From an uncultured Christensenellaceae bacterium (GTDB lineage Bacteria > Bacillota > Clostridia > Christensenellales > Borkfalkiaceae): a DNA stretch of 64,000 bases. Made by a program: the position numbers and the translations under genes. Below, piece by piece: positions 1 through 7,230 of this stretch. Below the pieces are notes generated by a model. The model made no database searches and was not told the DNA's origin. It saw only the letters and a program-made list of their open reading frames with translations. The DNA lies in the NCBI GenBank assembly GCA_910589015.1, contig CAJUSA010000010.1, positions 1 to 64,000 of the forward strand. Direction: 5' to 3'. Position 1 is the stretch's first letter; every line of letters begins with the position of its first letter.

Positions 1-283
1 GCATACCTCGCTATACTATTTAATCGAAAACGGCATAGACTTTGAGGACAAGTCCGCTGATACGCTTGCTATAATCATACGGCGCGAAAACATAGAGCGC
101 GTACATAAAGCGTTATTAACGCTTTCGGACAAGCGGCGCGATTTGGTGCGTAAAGTGTTTTACGAGGAAATGACAATGCGACAAATAGCAAGTCAAACGG
201 GCGTATCACATACCGCAATATCGCAACGTATGAAAACAATACGCAAACGGTTGCAAAAGGAATTACGCGATTGCAGTATATAA
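1..283 (+). CDS. Small sigma-70-like HTH protein, C-terminal fragment
   Basis: The frame is open from the window edge (first full codon at base 2) to TAA at 281-283, giving 93 residues without a start. Residues about 40-88 (LSDKRRDLVRKVFYEEMTMR then QIASQTGVSHTAISQRMKTI) have the spacing of sigma-70 region 4: a short helix, then a helix-turn-helix, then a basic tail. Small proteins of this kind are common regulators on conjugative and integrative elements of Firmicutes, and the poorly coding DNA after it fits an accessory region. It could equally be a phage-type sigma-like regulator. Function beyond DNA binding cannot be told from the fragment. Confidence 0.7.
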   Translation, partial: HTSLYYLIENGIDFEDKSADTLAIIIRRENIERVHKALLTLSDKRRDLVRKVFYEEMTMRQIASQTGVSHTAISQRMKTIRKRLQKELRDCSI

Positions 284-507
284 TATTACCCGTTCACCCC
301 GTAACGTGTAACGTAAATTCAAGCGTTATGCCGACGGGGTGGACATAGTATTACCTTAGTCCACCCCGTAACACTGTAACACTTTTCGGGTAAAAATGGC
401 GATATGCGGGCGGCGACAGCCGCCCGCAGTGGCAATAAGCATACTATTACCTTATTGACACTGCGTCGCGCGTCGCAGCATTTTAGGGCTTTCACGCTAT
501 TATTACC
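281..507. repeat. Four iterated NANTATTACC motifs, two in hairpin loops
   Basis: The ten-base pattern occurs at 281-290, 346-355, 442-451 and 498-507. The second lies in the loop of a perfect 9-bp stem (336-344 with 359-367). The third lies in the loop of a 13-bp stem with one mismatch (427-439 with 451-463). Between them is a 9-bp GC-rich hairpin (406-414 with 419-427). The CACCCCGTAAC block after the first two copies is also repeated. No gene covers 284-593. The function is unknown; origin-like iterons, a recombination region or folded RNA are all possible. Confidence 0.6.
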
Positions 508-593
508 TTATTGGCACAACAGAACACGGAACGAAAAAGCAAGCCCGCTGTGTCGTTTGGGTTGGGTTATTAAGAATTAAAGGAATTTCAAAT

Positions 594-764
594 ATGAATA
601 AGCAAATGCCGCTCGGAATAACAATTATCTATTTTAACGACAATAGCAAAAACATATATGCCGAATTACCGCCCGATAAAGAGCAAGCAAAAAGGCTGTC
701 AAAGCGTATATATAAACACGTTATGACAGCCCTTGCAAGCCGTGAACAATCACTGCGCCGCTAA
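594..764 (+). CDS. Hypothetical 56-aa protein
   Basis: ATG at 594 follows AAAGGAA at 578-584 at normal spacing, and the frame closes with TAA at 762-764. The product begins MNKQMPLGITIIYFNDNSKN and is basic toward the C-terminus (KRLSKRIYKHV). I recognise no family. It lies just after the repeat block and on the same strand as the sigma-like fragment, so it probably belongs to the same accessory element. There is no signal peptide or membrane segment. Confidence 0.5.
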   Translation: MNKQMPLGITIIYFNDNSKNIYAELPPDKEQAKRLSKRIYKHVMTALASREQSLRR

Positions 765-884
765 TTGCTTACCGTACAGTTTATAGGCTGACAGCGGCAA
801 TTCCACCGCGCAATATAATTCCCGTCTGTTTACCTTGTATATTACCGTGTTCGTTTTTGCGGTAAGTCGGTGCACCATACGAAT
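765..884. other. Non-coding stretch, upstream part
   Basis: After the 56-aa ORF I see no gene up to the first terminator. A fifth TATTACC copy occurs at 840-846 but lacks the NAN prefix of the other four. The whole gap 765-1635 holds only two terminators, palindromes, repeats and the minus-strand RNA candidate listed separately. Confidence 0.6.
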
Positions 885-918
885 AACGAGGTAATCATGC
901 AAAATTACCTCGTTTTTT
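885..918 (+). terminator. Rho-independent terminator
   Basis: An 11-bp perfect stem (885-895 with 904-914) with an 8-base loop runs straight into TTTTTT at 913-918. It would end transcripts coming from the 594-764 gene. Confidence 0.7.
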
Positions 919-1038
919 CATTGTTTTTGCGCTTTTCCGTTAAAACGCTTATTTTGCCCAAAAAGCCGCAAAAACACGTTTTCCCCAAATTTCCCCAAAA
1001 ACCAAAATACCGTTTTCTGCTTTTCCGTCTGAACGGAA

Positions 1039-1083
1039 CCCCCGCGCACGGGTAAACCTCGTGCGCGGGGGATCTTTCTTTTT
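1039..1083 (+). terminator. Strong GC-rich terminator hairpin
   Basis: A 12-bp perfect stem (1039-1050 with 1060-1071) with a 9-base loop is followed by ATCTTTCTTTTT. There is no matching T-run on the minus side. It is the second terminator in 200 bases, which isolates the left-edge element from the genes to the right. Confidence 0.65.
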
Positions 1084-1150
1084 CGGACTTCGTTCAGACT
1101 TCTCGGTTCCCTTCGTCCATTTCCTCTTTTTTGTTTGTTTCATCTATCAC

Positions 1151-1250
1151 AGCCGCTTTCGCTGTCAAGTGTAAACGGTTGAATTTTTTTTGTAAGCGAC
1201 ACAAAAAAAATTTCCACCGCCAAGTATGGCACTTGACTGCGGGCAGCGGC
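1151..1250. repeat. Nested 100-bp inverted repeat
   Basis: The outer arms, 1151-1171 and 1230-1250, are imperfect inverted copies that share GCCGCT and GTCAAGTG. Inside, a perfect 12-bp stem of A and T (1182-1193 with 1201-1212) closes on a 7-base loop. A 16-base segment at 1175-1190 recurs directly at 1306-1321. No ORF of credible quality covers it. It could be a remnant of a mobile element or a cruciform site. Confidence 0.55.
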
Positions 1251-1271
1251 CGCGATTTCCTTCCGGGATAA

Positions 1272-1297
1272 GAGTTGTAAGGCGCGCCTTACAACTC
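1272..1297. repeat. Perfect 26-bp palindrome
   Basis: The two 13-base halves are exact reverse complements around GGCGCGCC, with no loop. A loop-free palindrome of this size is a better fit to a protein-binding or recombination site than to a terminator, since no T-run follows on either side. Confidence 0.6.
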
Positions 1298-1322
1298 ACC
1301 CGATTACGGTTGAATTTTTTTG

Positions 1323-1475
1323 GTCGAAAAAAAGAAATAGTCAAGCTCATCGAATAATCACTCGATAATCTTGACTACGTAACTACATAGTAAAGCCGAA
1401 CGGGGAAAAGCTATCGACCCAACCCTAACGGCTACCGCGCAAGGGGCGAACCTACCCGCCCCATGCCGAACTTTA
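1323..1475 (-). ncRNA. Candidate structured small RNA
   Basis: Read on the minus strand, an extended -10 (TGCTATACT, 1480-1488) would start RNA near 1474. It would end at a nested hairpin (1338-1345 with 1370-1377, plus inner 1349-1353 with 1362-1366) followed by TTTCTTTTTTT (1337-1327). The first bases (TAAAG) can pair with CTTTA encoded at 1391-1395. GGGG-type segments can pair in two exclusive ways: 1457-1462 with 1443-1448, or 1459-1462 with 1402-1405. No credible gene lies downstream on this strand, so a free-standing RNA of about 150 nt is more likely than a leader. Known Firmicutes classes such as the raiA motif should be tested; I cannot confirm any. Confidence 0.55.
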
Positions 1476-1479
1476 TTTA

Positions 1480-1488
1480 AGTATAGCA
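1480..1488 (-). promoter_or_regulatory. Extended -10 promoter of the candidate RNA
   Basis: The minus strand reads TGCTATACT here. The -35 region about 17 bases upstream is only a T-run, so the extended -10 would have to carry recognition. It points into the candidate RNA. Confidence 0.45.
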
Positions 1489-1635
1489 TAGTTAAAATCG
1501 AAAAAAAAAGAGTTTTTCGGAAAAATTTTTAAAAAACGTTTTAAATTTAAAACTGACATTCAACTAACCCGATTCTTTTATAAAAAAATCGAACTCGGCA
1601 ATCCGCCGAGCCCGATCGATATCAAACATTGCTAA

Positions 1636-2385
1636 TTACTCACCGCTTCTATCAAACACCACCATATAAGCGCCCTTGAATATAATTTTCAAATCGAGCG
1701 CAACGCTTTGTTTTTCAATATACTCCAAATCAAGATCAACCCATTCATCAAAAGAAAGCGAATTTCTGTTCTTTTGAATTTGCCACAAACAAAGCAACCC
1801 GCCCTTTACAGACAAACGCTGTTTTTGGTATTCACTATACTCTTCCACTTCGCTCGGAATTGGCGGACGAGGGCCAACAACGCTCATGCTGCCGTTCAAG
1901 ATATTAAAAAGCTGCGGAAGCTCGTCAAGCGACAGTTTTCGAAAAACTCTTCCAACTTTAGTAATACGTGGATCGTTCTTCATTTTGAAAGCGGGAGGAT
2001 CGGCTTCGTTCAAACCCTGCGCAATCAAATCTTTCTTCATTTGTTCGGCATTGGGACACATCGTTCTTATTTTATAAAAGTTGAATATTTTCCCGTCTTT
2101 TCCGACACGCTTCGAAACATAAATCGGATTATGAAAATCTTCCAACCACTTGATCAGAATACAAAGCAATAACAGCCACGAAAGCAATAAAATCATCATG
2201 CCCGAAGAGCAGATATCGAACGTACGCTTTACGAAACGATAACCCCTTCTTTTCTTTTTTACACGCGTATCAGGTTGCGGGCGAACAATGGCACGGGACG
2301 GCGGGCTTGTCCGCTCTCGCGGCGTATATCCCCCGTCGCTCGCAGAAACTTCCGCCTGCGTGCCTTCGAAATAACCGTCATCCAT
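1636..2385 (-). CDS. Undecaprenyl-phosphate sugar-1-phosphate transferase
   Basis: This is a bacterial sugar transferase of the WcaJ/EpsL type. It starts a surface polysaccharide or teichoic-type repeat by moving a sugar-1-phosphate onto undecaprenyl phosphate in the membrane. The order is typical: basic KRTFDI, one hydrophobic segment (about residues 60-80), SKRVGKDGKIFNFYKIRTM, DPRITKVGR, then LSLDELPQLFNILNGSMSVV and GPRPP. The Asp-Glu pair in SLDELPQ is the expected catalytic site. The usual GxxGLWQVSGR is changed to GGLLCLWQIQKNR. I chose the ATG at 2385 because GGAG sits 7 bases upstream; a TTG 14 codons earlier lacks support. The 45-residue Ser/Pro/Arg-rich N-terminus is extra. Length is 249 aa. 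It has its own promoter and may work with the licD operon at 7229-9779. Confidence 0.88.
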   Translation of the reverse strand: MDDGYFEGTQAEVSASDGGYTPRERTSPPSRAIVRPQPDTRVKKKRRGYRFVKRTFDICSSGMMILLLSWLLLLCILIKWLEDFHNPIYVSKRVGKDGKIFNFYKIRTMCPNAEQMKKDLIAQGLNEADPPAFKMKNDPRITKVGRVFRKLSLDELPQLFNILNGSMSVVGPRPPIPSEVEEYSEYQKQRLSVKGGLLCLWQIQKNRNSLSFDEWVDLDLEYIEKQSVALDLKIIFKGAYMVVFDRSGE

Positions 2386-2465
2386 AACGAATCTCCTATT
2401 AACCGTTGCCAATTCAGCAAACCGCAAAACGATTATGCGTTTTCTTAAGTATAAGTACGCTTAGC

Positions 2466-2494
2466 ATTATACACGCAACAATTTGTTATGTCAA
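2466..2494 (-). promoter_or_regulatory. Sigma-A promoter of the sugar transferase
   Basis: TTGACA (2494-2489) and TATAAT (2471-2466) are exact consensus boxes with a 17-base spacer. The leader to the ATG at 2385 is about 75 bases. Confidence 0.85.
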
Positions 2495-2598
2495 ATGATT
2501 AAAGTCATGTTTTTATATTACATCTTTTGCCATTCGATATAATTTTATCCGTTTTTCAGGTTCTTTTATGACTATACTCTGCCGTTTAAATAGATTCG

Positions 2599-4035
2599 TC
2601 ATACACGAACTTCACCGCTTTCACCGAGCACGGATTTATATTTATCGAGCACGGGCTGAATTTCGGTTTCGATAAATTCGACCGTTTGACGGGGCGCGCG
2701 CCCCACAAATTTGCGCGCGTCTAAAATTTCGTCGAGTTTATCCTGTACGGCGGCAAAAGATTTATCTTTTTTGATCCGATCGATCAGATCGTTCTGACCG
2801 CCTTCCTGCTTGACATTTTTGCCCGCTTCCATCGAAAGCACGCGGATCCGTTCATGCAGTTCCTGTCGGCTGCCGCCCGCTTTCACGCATTCCATCAAAA
2901 TATTTTCCGTTGCCATGAACGGAAGTTCCGCCGCGATATGCTTCGCGATGACTTTTTCATACACGACGAGATTGTCGGCAACATTCATATAAATATTGAG
3001 AATAGCGTCGACGGTCAGGAAAGATTGTGCAAGAATAATTCTGCGGTTCGCCGAATCATCGAGCGTGCGCTCGAACCACTGCGTTGACGCCGTAACGGCA
3101 GCATTGACGGGCAACGAGATCATATAACGGCAAAGCGAGCCCATCCGCTCGCAACGCATGGGATTGCGCTTATATGCCATGGCAGACGAACCGATCTGGC
3201 TCTTTTCAAACGGCTCTTCCACCTCTTTCATATTCTGTAATAAACGGATATCGTTCGAGAACTTATAAGCGCTTTGCGCGATCTGCGAGAGCACGCACAG
3301 CACATTATAATCGAATTTTCTCGGATAAGTCTGCCCCGTAACGCCGTAAACGCGATCGTAACCCAACTTTTTCACAACGCGCCGTTCAAGTTCTTTGACT
3401 TTTTCTTCGTCGCCGTCGAAGAGCTCTAAAAAGCTCGCCTGCGTACCCGTCGTTCCTTTCACGCCGCGCAAACGGAAATGCCCGTAAAGCGCGGTCACAT
3501 TCTCGTAATCGAGCAGCAAATCCTGCAACCAGAGCGCCGCGCGCTTGCCGAGCGTCGTGAGTTGTGCAGGCTGCAAATGTGTGAAACCGAGCACGGGCAG
3601 GTCTTTATATTTCAACGCAAAATTTTTGAGTTTTTCCATAACGTTGACGAGCTTGCGCACAATAATGTCGAGCCCGTCCTTCATGACGATCAGTTCGGAA
3701 TTGCAATCGACAAAACAGCTCGTCGCACCCAAGTGAATGATAGGCTCGGCGGATTTCGCCGCTTCACCGAAGGTTTTCACATGCGCCATGACGTCGTGCC
3801 GCACTTCTTTTTCATAACGGTCCGCCAGATCGAAATCGATATCCGCGGCATGCGCTTTCATATCGTCGACCTGCGCCCGCGTAACGGGAAGCCCCAGTTC
3901 CATTTCCGATTCCGCTAATGCGATCCAAAGTTTGCGCCAAAGCCCGATGCGTTTTTGATCGCCGAAATTTTCCTGCATCTCGCGACTCGCATAGCGCGTG
4001 CCGAGCGGATTTTCATAGATTGTTTTGTCAGACAT
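2599..4035 (-). CDS. purB: Adenylosuccinate lyase
   Basis: It splits adenylosuccinate to AMP and SAICAR to AICAR, two steps of purine synthesis, in the cytoplasm as a tetramer. At 478 aa it has the usual length. The family signature appears as GSSAMAYKRNP, with the flexible-loop catalytic serine in GSS, and the substrate-binding His regions read RHDVMAHVK and GATSCFVD. The ATG at 4035 follows TAGGAGAG. It is the last gene of the comEB-ppi-purB operon, 29 bases after the cyclophilin gene. Confidence 0.95.
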   Translation of the reverse strand: MSDKTIYENPLGTRYASREMQENFGDQKRIGLWRKLWIALAESEMELGLPVTRAQVDDMKAHAADIDFDLADRYEKEVRHDVMAHVKTFGEAAKSAEPIIHLGATSCFVDCNSELIVMKDGLDIIVRKLVNVMEKLKNFALKYKDLPVLGFTHLQPAQLTTLGKRAALWLQDLLLDYENVTALYGHFRLRGVKGTTGTQASFLELFDGDEEKVKELERRVVKKLGYDRVYGVTGQTYPRKFDYNVLCVLSQIAQSAYKFSNDIRLLQNMKEVEEPFEKSQIGSSAMAYKRNPMRCERMGSLCRYMISLPVNAAVTASTQWFERTLDDSANRRIILAQSFLTVDAILNIYMNVADNLVVYEKVIAKHIAAELPFMATENILMECVKAGGSRQELHERIRVLSMEAGKNVKQEGGQNDLIDRIKKDKSFAAVQDKLDEILDARKFVGRAPRQTVEFIETEIQPVLDKYKSVLGESGEVRV

Positions 4036-4064
4036 AGTACTCTCCTAAACGTGAAAAAATCCAA

Positions 4065-4586
4065 TTATCTTATTTTTTGCGGCTCCGGATAGCTTACGCC
4101 GAAGGTTTCCGCCGTAATTTTCGCAATTTTCTGCTCGACAAGCGGACGATCCCATTGTCCCGTAGCAACGCAAGCGATTGCGTCTACCACATCGAGCCCT
4201 TCCGTCACTTTGCCGAACGCCGCGTACTTTCCGTCGAGATAATCAACGTCAGCGTGCATGATAAAAAACTGCGAACCGGCAGAATCGGGGTGCTGCGCGC
4301 GCGCCATCGAGAGCACGCCTCGCTTGTGGGAAAGCGCGTTCTTGCATCCGTTTTCGGAAAATTCCCCTTTGATCTTATAGCCGGGCCCGCCCGATCCGCT
4401 GCCCGTCGGATCGCCGCCTTGAATAACAAAATCGCGCACGACACGGTGAAATATCAGCCCGTCGTAAAACCCTTTGTTCACAAGCGACAAAAAATTGTTT
4501 ACCGTATTCGGCGCGTATTCGGGATAAAGCTCGGCTTTAATCACGCCGCCGCTTTGCATTTGTATCGTAATGATCGGATTGTTCAT
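4065..4586 (-). CDS. Cyclophilin-type peptidyl-prolyl isomerase
   Basis: It speeds cis-trans isomerisation of X-Pro bonds. The single cyclophilin domain fills the 173 residues and shows FHRVVRDFVIQGGDPTGSG, SMARAQHPDSAGSQFFI and DYLDGKYAAFGKV, including the catalytic Arg of FHRV. There is no signal peptide, so it should act in the cytoplasm. AGGAG precedes the ATG. It starts 9 bases after comEB ends, so the two are co-transcribed. Confidence 0.93.
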   Translation of the reverse strand: MNNPIITIQMQSGGVIKAELYPEYAPNTVNNFLSLVNKGFYDGLIFHRVVRDFVIQGGDPTGSGSGGPGYKIKGEFSENGCKNALSHKRGVLSMARAQHPDSAGSQFFIMHADVDYLDGKYAAFGKVTEGLDVVDAIACVATGQWDRPLVEQKIAKITAETFGVSYPEPQKIR

Positions 4587-4595
4587 AAAAACTCC

Positions 4596-5045
4596 TTAAT
4601 TTTCTTGTTGATATTTGATTAGCTCGACGCCCGCCTCGGCAAAAAGCCGCACGGAAAATTCGTCGGGATATCCTTCCTTAAAGATCACGCGTCTAATCCC
4701 CGCATTGATGATCATTTTGGCACAAATCACGCAGGGCTGGTGCGTGCAGTAAAGCGTTGCACCCGAAATATCCGTTCCGTAACGAGCCGCCTGAATGATT
4801 GCATTCTGCTCGGCGTGCACCCCGTAACACAGTTCCGCATGCGTTCCGCTCGGAATGTTCATCTTCTCGCGCATACATTCCCCCCGCTCGACGCAGGAAG
4901 AAATGCCGGCAGGGGCGCCGTTGTAGCCCGTGGCGAGCACGCGCTTATCTTTGACGATGATCGCACCCACCTTTCTGCGATAACAGCTTGCCCAGCTACC
5001 CACGCTTTCGGTCAGTTCCATAAACCGTTTTTCCCACTTATCCAT
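4596..5045 (-). CDS. dCMP/cytidine deaminase family protein (ComEB-like)
   Basis: This is a zinc deaminase, probably converting dCMP to dUMP for dTTP synthesis. The zinc site is seen as HAEQNA and PCVICAK, with the catalytic Glu in HAE. A Cys-rich insert (SSCVERGECMRE) before the HAE motif is typical of dCMP deaminases with a second metal site. I start at the ATG at 5045 (MDKWEKRFM), which follows GGGG at 6 bases; a GTG six codons upstream is possible. Length is 149 aa. It is first in the comEB-ppi-purB operon. Confidence 0.9.
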   Translation of the reverse strand: MDKWEKRFMELTESVGSWASCYRRKVGAIIVKDKRVLATGYNGAPAGISSCVERGECMREKMNIPSGTHAELCYGVHAEQNAIIQAARYGTDISGATLYCTHQPCVICAKMIINAGIRRVIFKEGYPDEFSVRLFAEAGVELIKYQQEN

Positions 5046-5083
5046 ATTCAACCCCGCTCGCACTTTTTCTTCGGTTTGCCGTT

Positions 5084-5113
5084 ATTATACCACGGAATAG
5101 ATCTTTCTGTCAA
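5084..5113 (-). promoter_or_regulatory. Promoter of comEB-ppi-purB
   Basis: TTGACA (5113-5108) and TATAAT (5089-5084) on the minus strand have an 18-base spacer. It is divergent from the groESL promoter about 60 bases to the right. Confidence 0.75.
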
Positions 5114-5171
5114 TTCCTGAACGGGGCGCGGGAAATTTTTTCCTCAATTTGAAAATTTTTTTATTTTCTGT

Positions 5172-5199
5172 TTGACTTCCCCCTCTTTGCGGTTATAAT
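5172..5199 (+). promoter_or_regulatory. groESL promoter without a CIRCE operator
   Basis: TTGACT (5172-5177) and TATAAT (5194-5199) have a 16-base spacer. Between here and the groES ATG at 5252 I see no TTAGCACTC-N9-GAGTGCTAA, the HrcA operator usual at groESL in Firmicutes. AGGAGG at 5240-5245 is the ribosome site. Confidence 0.75.
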
Positions 5200-5251
5200 A
5201 TATAGGAACTTAGAGCGCAGTCAGCGTTCGCAATTTTTCAGGAGGAACTAC

Positions 5252-5536
5252 ATGAATATCAAACCCTTATTCGACAAAGTGGTCGTAGAACCGGTCACGG
5301 TTGAAGAAAAGACGAAGAGCGGATTTTTTCTGCCCTCTTCCGCACAGGAAAAACCCCAGACCTGCACCGTCGTTGCGGTCGGTCCCGGCGGCGTGATCGA
5401 CGGCAAAGAAGTAACCATGCAGGTTAAAGTCGGTGACAAAGTGCTTTGCTCTAAATATTCGGGCACGGACTTCAAAGTCGACGGCAAGGAATTCACCATC
5501 ATCAAACAGAGCGACATTCTCGCCATTGTAGAATAA
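5252..5536 (+). CDS. groES: Co-chaperonin GroES
   Basis: It is the 10-kDa lid of the chaperonin and caps GroEL as a heptamer. The 94 residues contain the N-terminal DKVVVEPVTVEEKTKSGF block, the mobile loop region (KSGFFLPSSAQEKPQ), GPG, and the KVGDKVLCSKYSGTDFKV block. ATG follows AGGAGG at 6 bases. It lies 19 bases before groEL and shares its promoter. Confidence 0.97.
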   Translation: MNIKPLFDKVVVEPVTVEEKTKSGFFLPSSAQEKPQTCTVVAVGPGGVIDGKEVTMQVKVGDKVLCSKYSGTDFKVDGKEFTIIKQSDILAIVE

Positions 5537-5555
5537 TATCAAGGAGATCAGAATC

Positions 5556-7184
5556 ATGGCTAAACAGATCAAATATGCAGACGAAGCAAGAAAAGCGCTT
5601 GAAACGGGCGTAAACGTCCTTGCGGATACGGTGAAAATCACGCTCGGCCCCAAAGGCAGAAACGTCGTGCTCGATAAAAAATTCGGCGCACCGCTCATCA
5701 CGAACGACGGCGTGACAATCGCAAAAGAAATTGAACTGCCCGACCCCTTTGAAAATATGGGCGCACAGCTTGTGAAAGAAGTTTCCACCAAGACTAACGA
5801 CGTCGCGGGCGACGGCACGACCACCGCCGTTCTGCTTGCGCAGGCGATAATCCGCGAGGGCTTGAAAAACCTTGCGGCAGGCGCAAACCCCATCATTCTG
5901 CGCAAGGGCATCGACAAAGCGGTAAACGCTGCCGTCGAACAGCTTCGCTCAATTTCGAAAACGGTCGACGGCAAGAAGGCGATTTCGCAGGTCGCTTCCA
6001 TTTCCGCGGGCGACGAAAACGTTGGTAAACTCATTGCAGACGCCATGGAAATCGTGGGAAAAGACGGCGTAATCACCGTGGAAGAAGGCAAATCTATGAC
6101 GACCGAACTCACCACCGTCGAAGGCATGCAGTTCGACAGAGGTTACGCTTCGGCCTACATGGTCACGAATACCGATAAAATGGAAGCCGTGCTCGATTCC
6201 CCCTATATTCTCATTACCGACAAGAAAATTTCCAACTTGCAGGAAATTCTTCCCGTAATCGAGCCGCTTGCCCAGCAGGGCGCAAGACTGCTCATCATTG
6301 CCGAAGACGTGGAAGGCGACGCGCTTGCCGCGCTTATCGTCAACAAACTCAAAGGCGTATTCAACTGCGTGGCAGTGAAGGCGCCCGGATTCGGCGACAG
6401 AAGAAAGGCGATGCTCGAAGATATCGCGGTTCTGACGGGTGGCACGGTCATCTCTTCCGATCTCGGTTATGAATTTAAGGACGTTACGCCCGATATGCTC
6501 GGCAGAGCCAATCAGGTCAAAGTCGATAAAGACAATACGACGATTATCGACGGCGCGGGCGACAAAGAAGCCATCAAGGCGCGCGTTGCATCCATCAAAT
6601 CACAGATCGAAGTCACCACTTCCGATTACGATAAAGAAAAATTGCAGGAACGCCTTGCAAAACTCGCGGGCGGCGTCGCGGTCATCAATGTCGGCGCGGC
6701 AACCGAAGTCGAAATGAAAGAAAAGAAACTGCGTATCGACGACGCTCTTGCGGCAACCCGCGCCGCAGTCGAAGAAGGCTATGTTCCCGGCGGCGGCAGC
6801 GCCCTTCTTTCCTGCGTTCCCGTTCTGAAAAAGTTGATCGCGTCCCTTTCGGGCGACGAAAAAACGGGCGCAAGCATCGTCATGAAAGCATGCGAAGAAC
6901 CCGTTCGTCAGATTTCCGCCAACGCAGGCGTCGACGGTTCGGTCGTCGTCGATAAGATTTTAGCGAAGAAGTCGCCCAATTTCGGTTTCGATGCGCTCAA
7001 AAACGTCTACGTTGATATGGTGGAAAGCGGCATTATCGACCCCACGAAGGTAACGCGTTCGGTTCTGCAGAACGCCGCTTCGGTCGCCTCGACCCTGCTC
7101 ACGACCGAATCGATCGTGACCGATATCCCCACCCCTCCCGCACCCGCGGCACCCGCAGGCGGCGGCATGGACGGCATGTATTGA
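5556..7184 (+). CDS. groEL: Chaperonin GroEL
   Basis: It folds proteins in an ATP-driven double-ring of 14 subunits. It has the normal length of 542 aa, with NVVLDKKFGAPLITNDGVTI and the ATP-binding VAGDGTTTA near residue 86. The apical domain is in the middle, and GGGSALL begins the second equatorial half. The tail ends GGGMDGMY, the usual GGM-type end. An AAGGAG site precedes the ATG. It is the second and last gene of the groESL operon, closed by a strong terminator. Confidence 0.98.
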   Translation: MAKQIKYADEARKALETGVNVLADTVKITLGPKGRNVVLDKKFGAPLITNDGVTIAKEIELPDPFENMGAQLVKEVSTKTNDVAGDGTTTAVLLAQAIIREGLKNLAAGANPIILRKGIDKAVNAAVEQLRSISKTVDGKKAISQVASISAGDENVGKLIADAMEIVGKDGVITVEEGKSMTTELTTVEGMQFDRGYASAYMVTNTDKMEAVLDSPYILITDKKISNLQEILPVIEPLAQQGARLLIIAEDVEGDALAALIVNKLKGVFNCVAVKAPGFGDRRKAMLEDIAVLTGGTVISSDLGYEFKDVTPDMLGRANQVKVDKDNTTIIDGAGDKEAIKARVASIKSQIEVTTSDYDKEKLQERLAKLAGGVAVINVGAATEVEMKEKKLRIDDALAATRAAVEEGYVPGGGSALLSCVPVLKKLIASLSGDEKTGASIVMKACEEPVRQISANAGVDGSVVVDKILAKKSPNFGFDALKNVYVDMVESGIIDPTKVTRSVLQNAASVASTLLTTESIVTDIPTPPAPAAPAGGGMDGMY

Positions 7185-7200
7185 TATCCTGCAAACAATA

Positions 7201-7230
7201 AAAAAGAGTTCCGAAAGGAACTCTTTTTTT
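7201..7230. terminator. Bidirectional terminator
   Basis: A 12-bp stem with a GAAA loop (7201-7212 with 7217-7228) is flanked by A and T runs. It serves groEL on the plus strand and the epimerase gene on the minus strand. Confidence 0.9.

Noticed and set aside
870..1055. 61-aa plus-strand ORF
   Set aside because: It runs through the terminator hairpin at 885-918 and is rich in Phe, Lys and Pro from low-complexity DNA; no ribosome site.
949..1143. 64-aa basic minus-strand ORF
   Set aside because: It overlaps the strong GC hairpin at 1039-1071, has no ribosome site and no recognisable family.
1165..1350. 61-aa minus-strand ORF
   Set aside because: It spans the palindromes and the T-run of the RNA terminator; composition is not protein-like.
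5200..5251. Possible CIRCE element before groES
   Set aside because: TTAGAGCGCAGTCAGCG only loosely resembles it and has no inverted partner.
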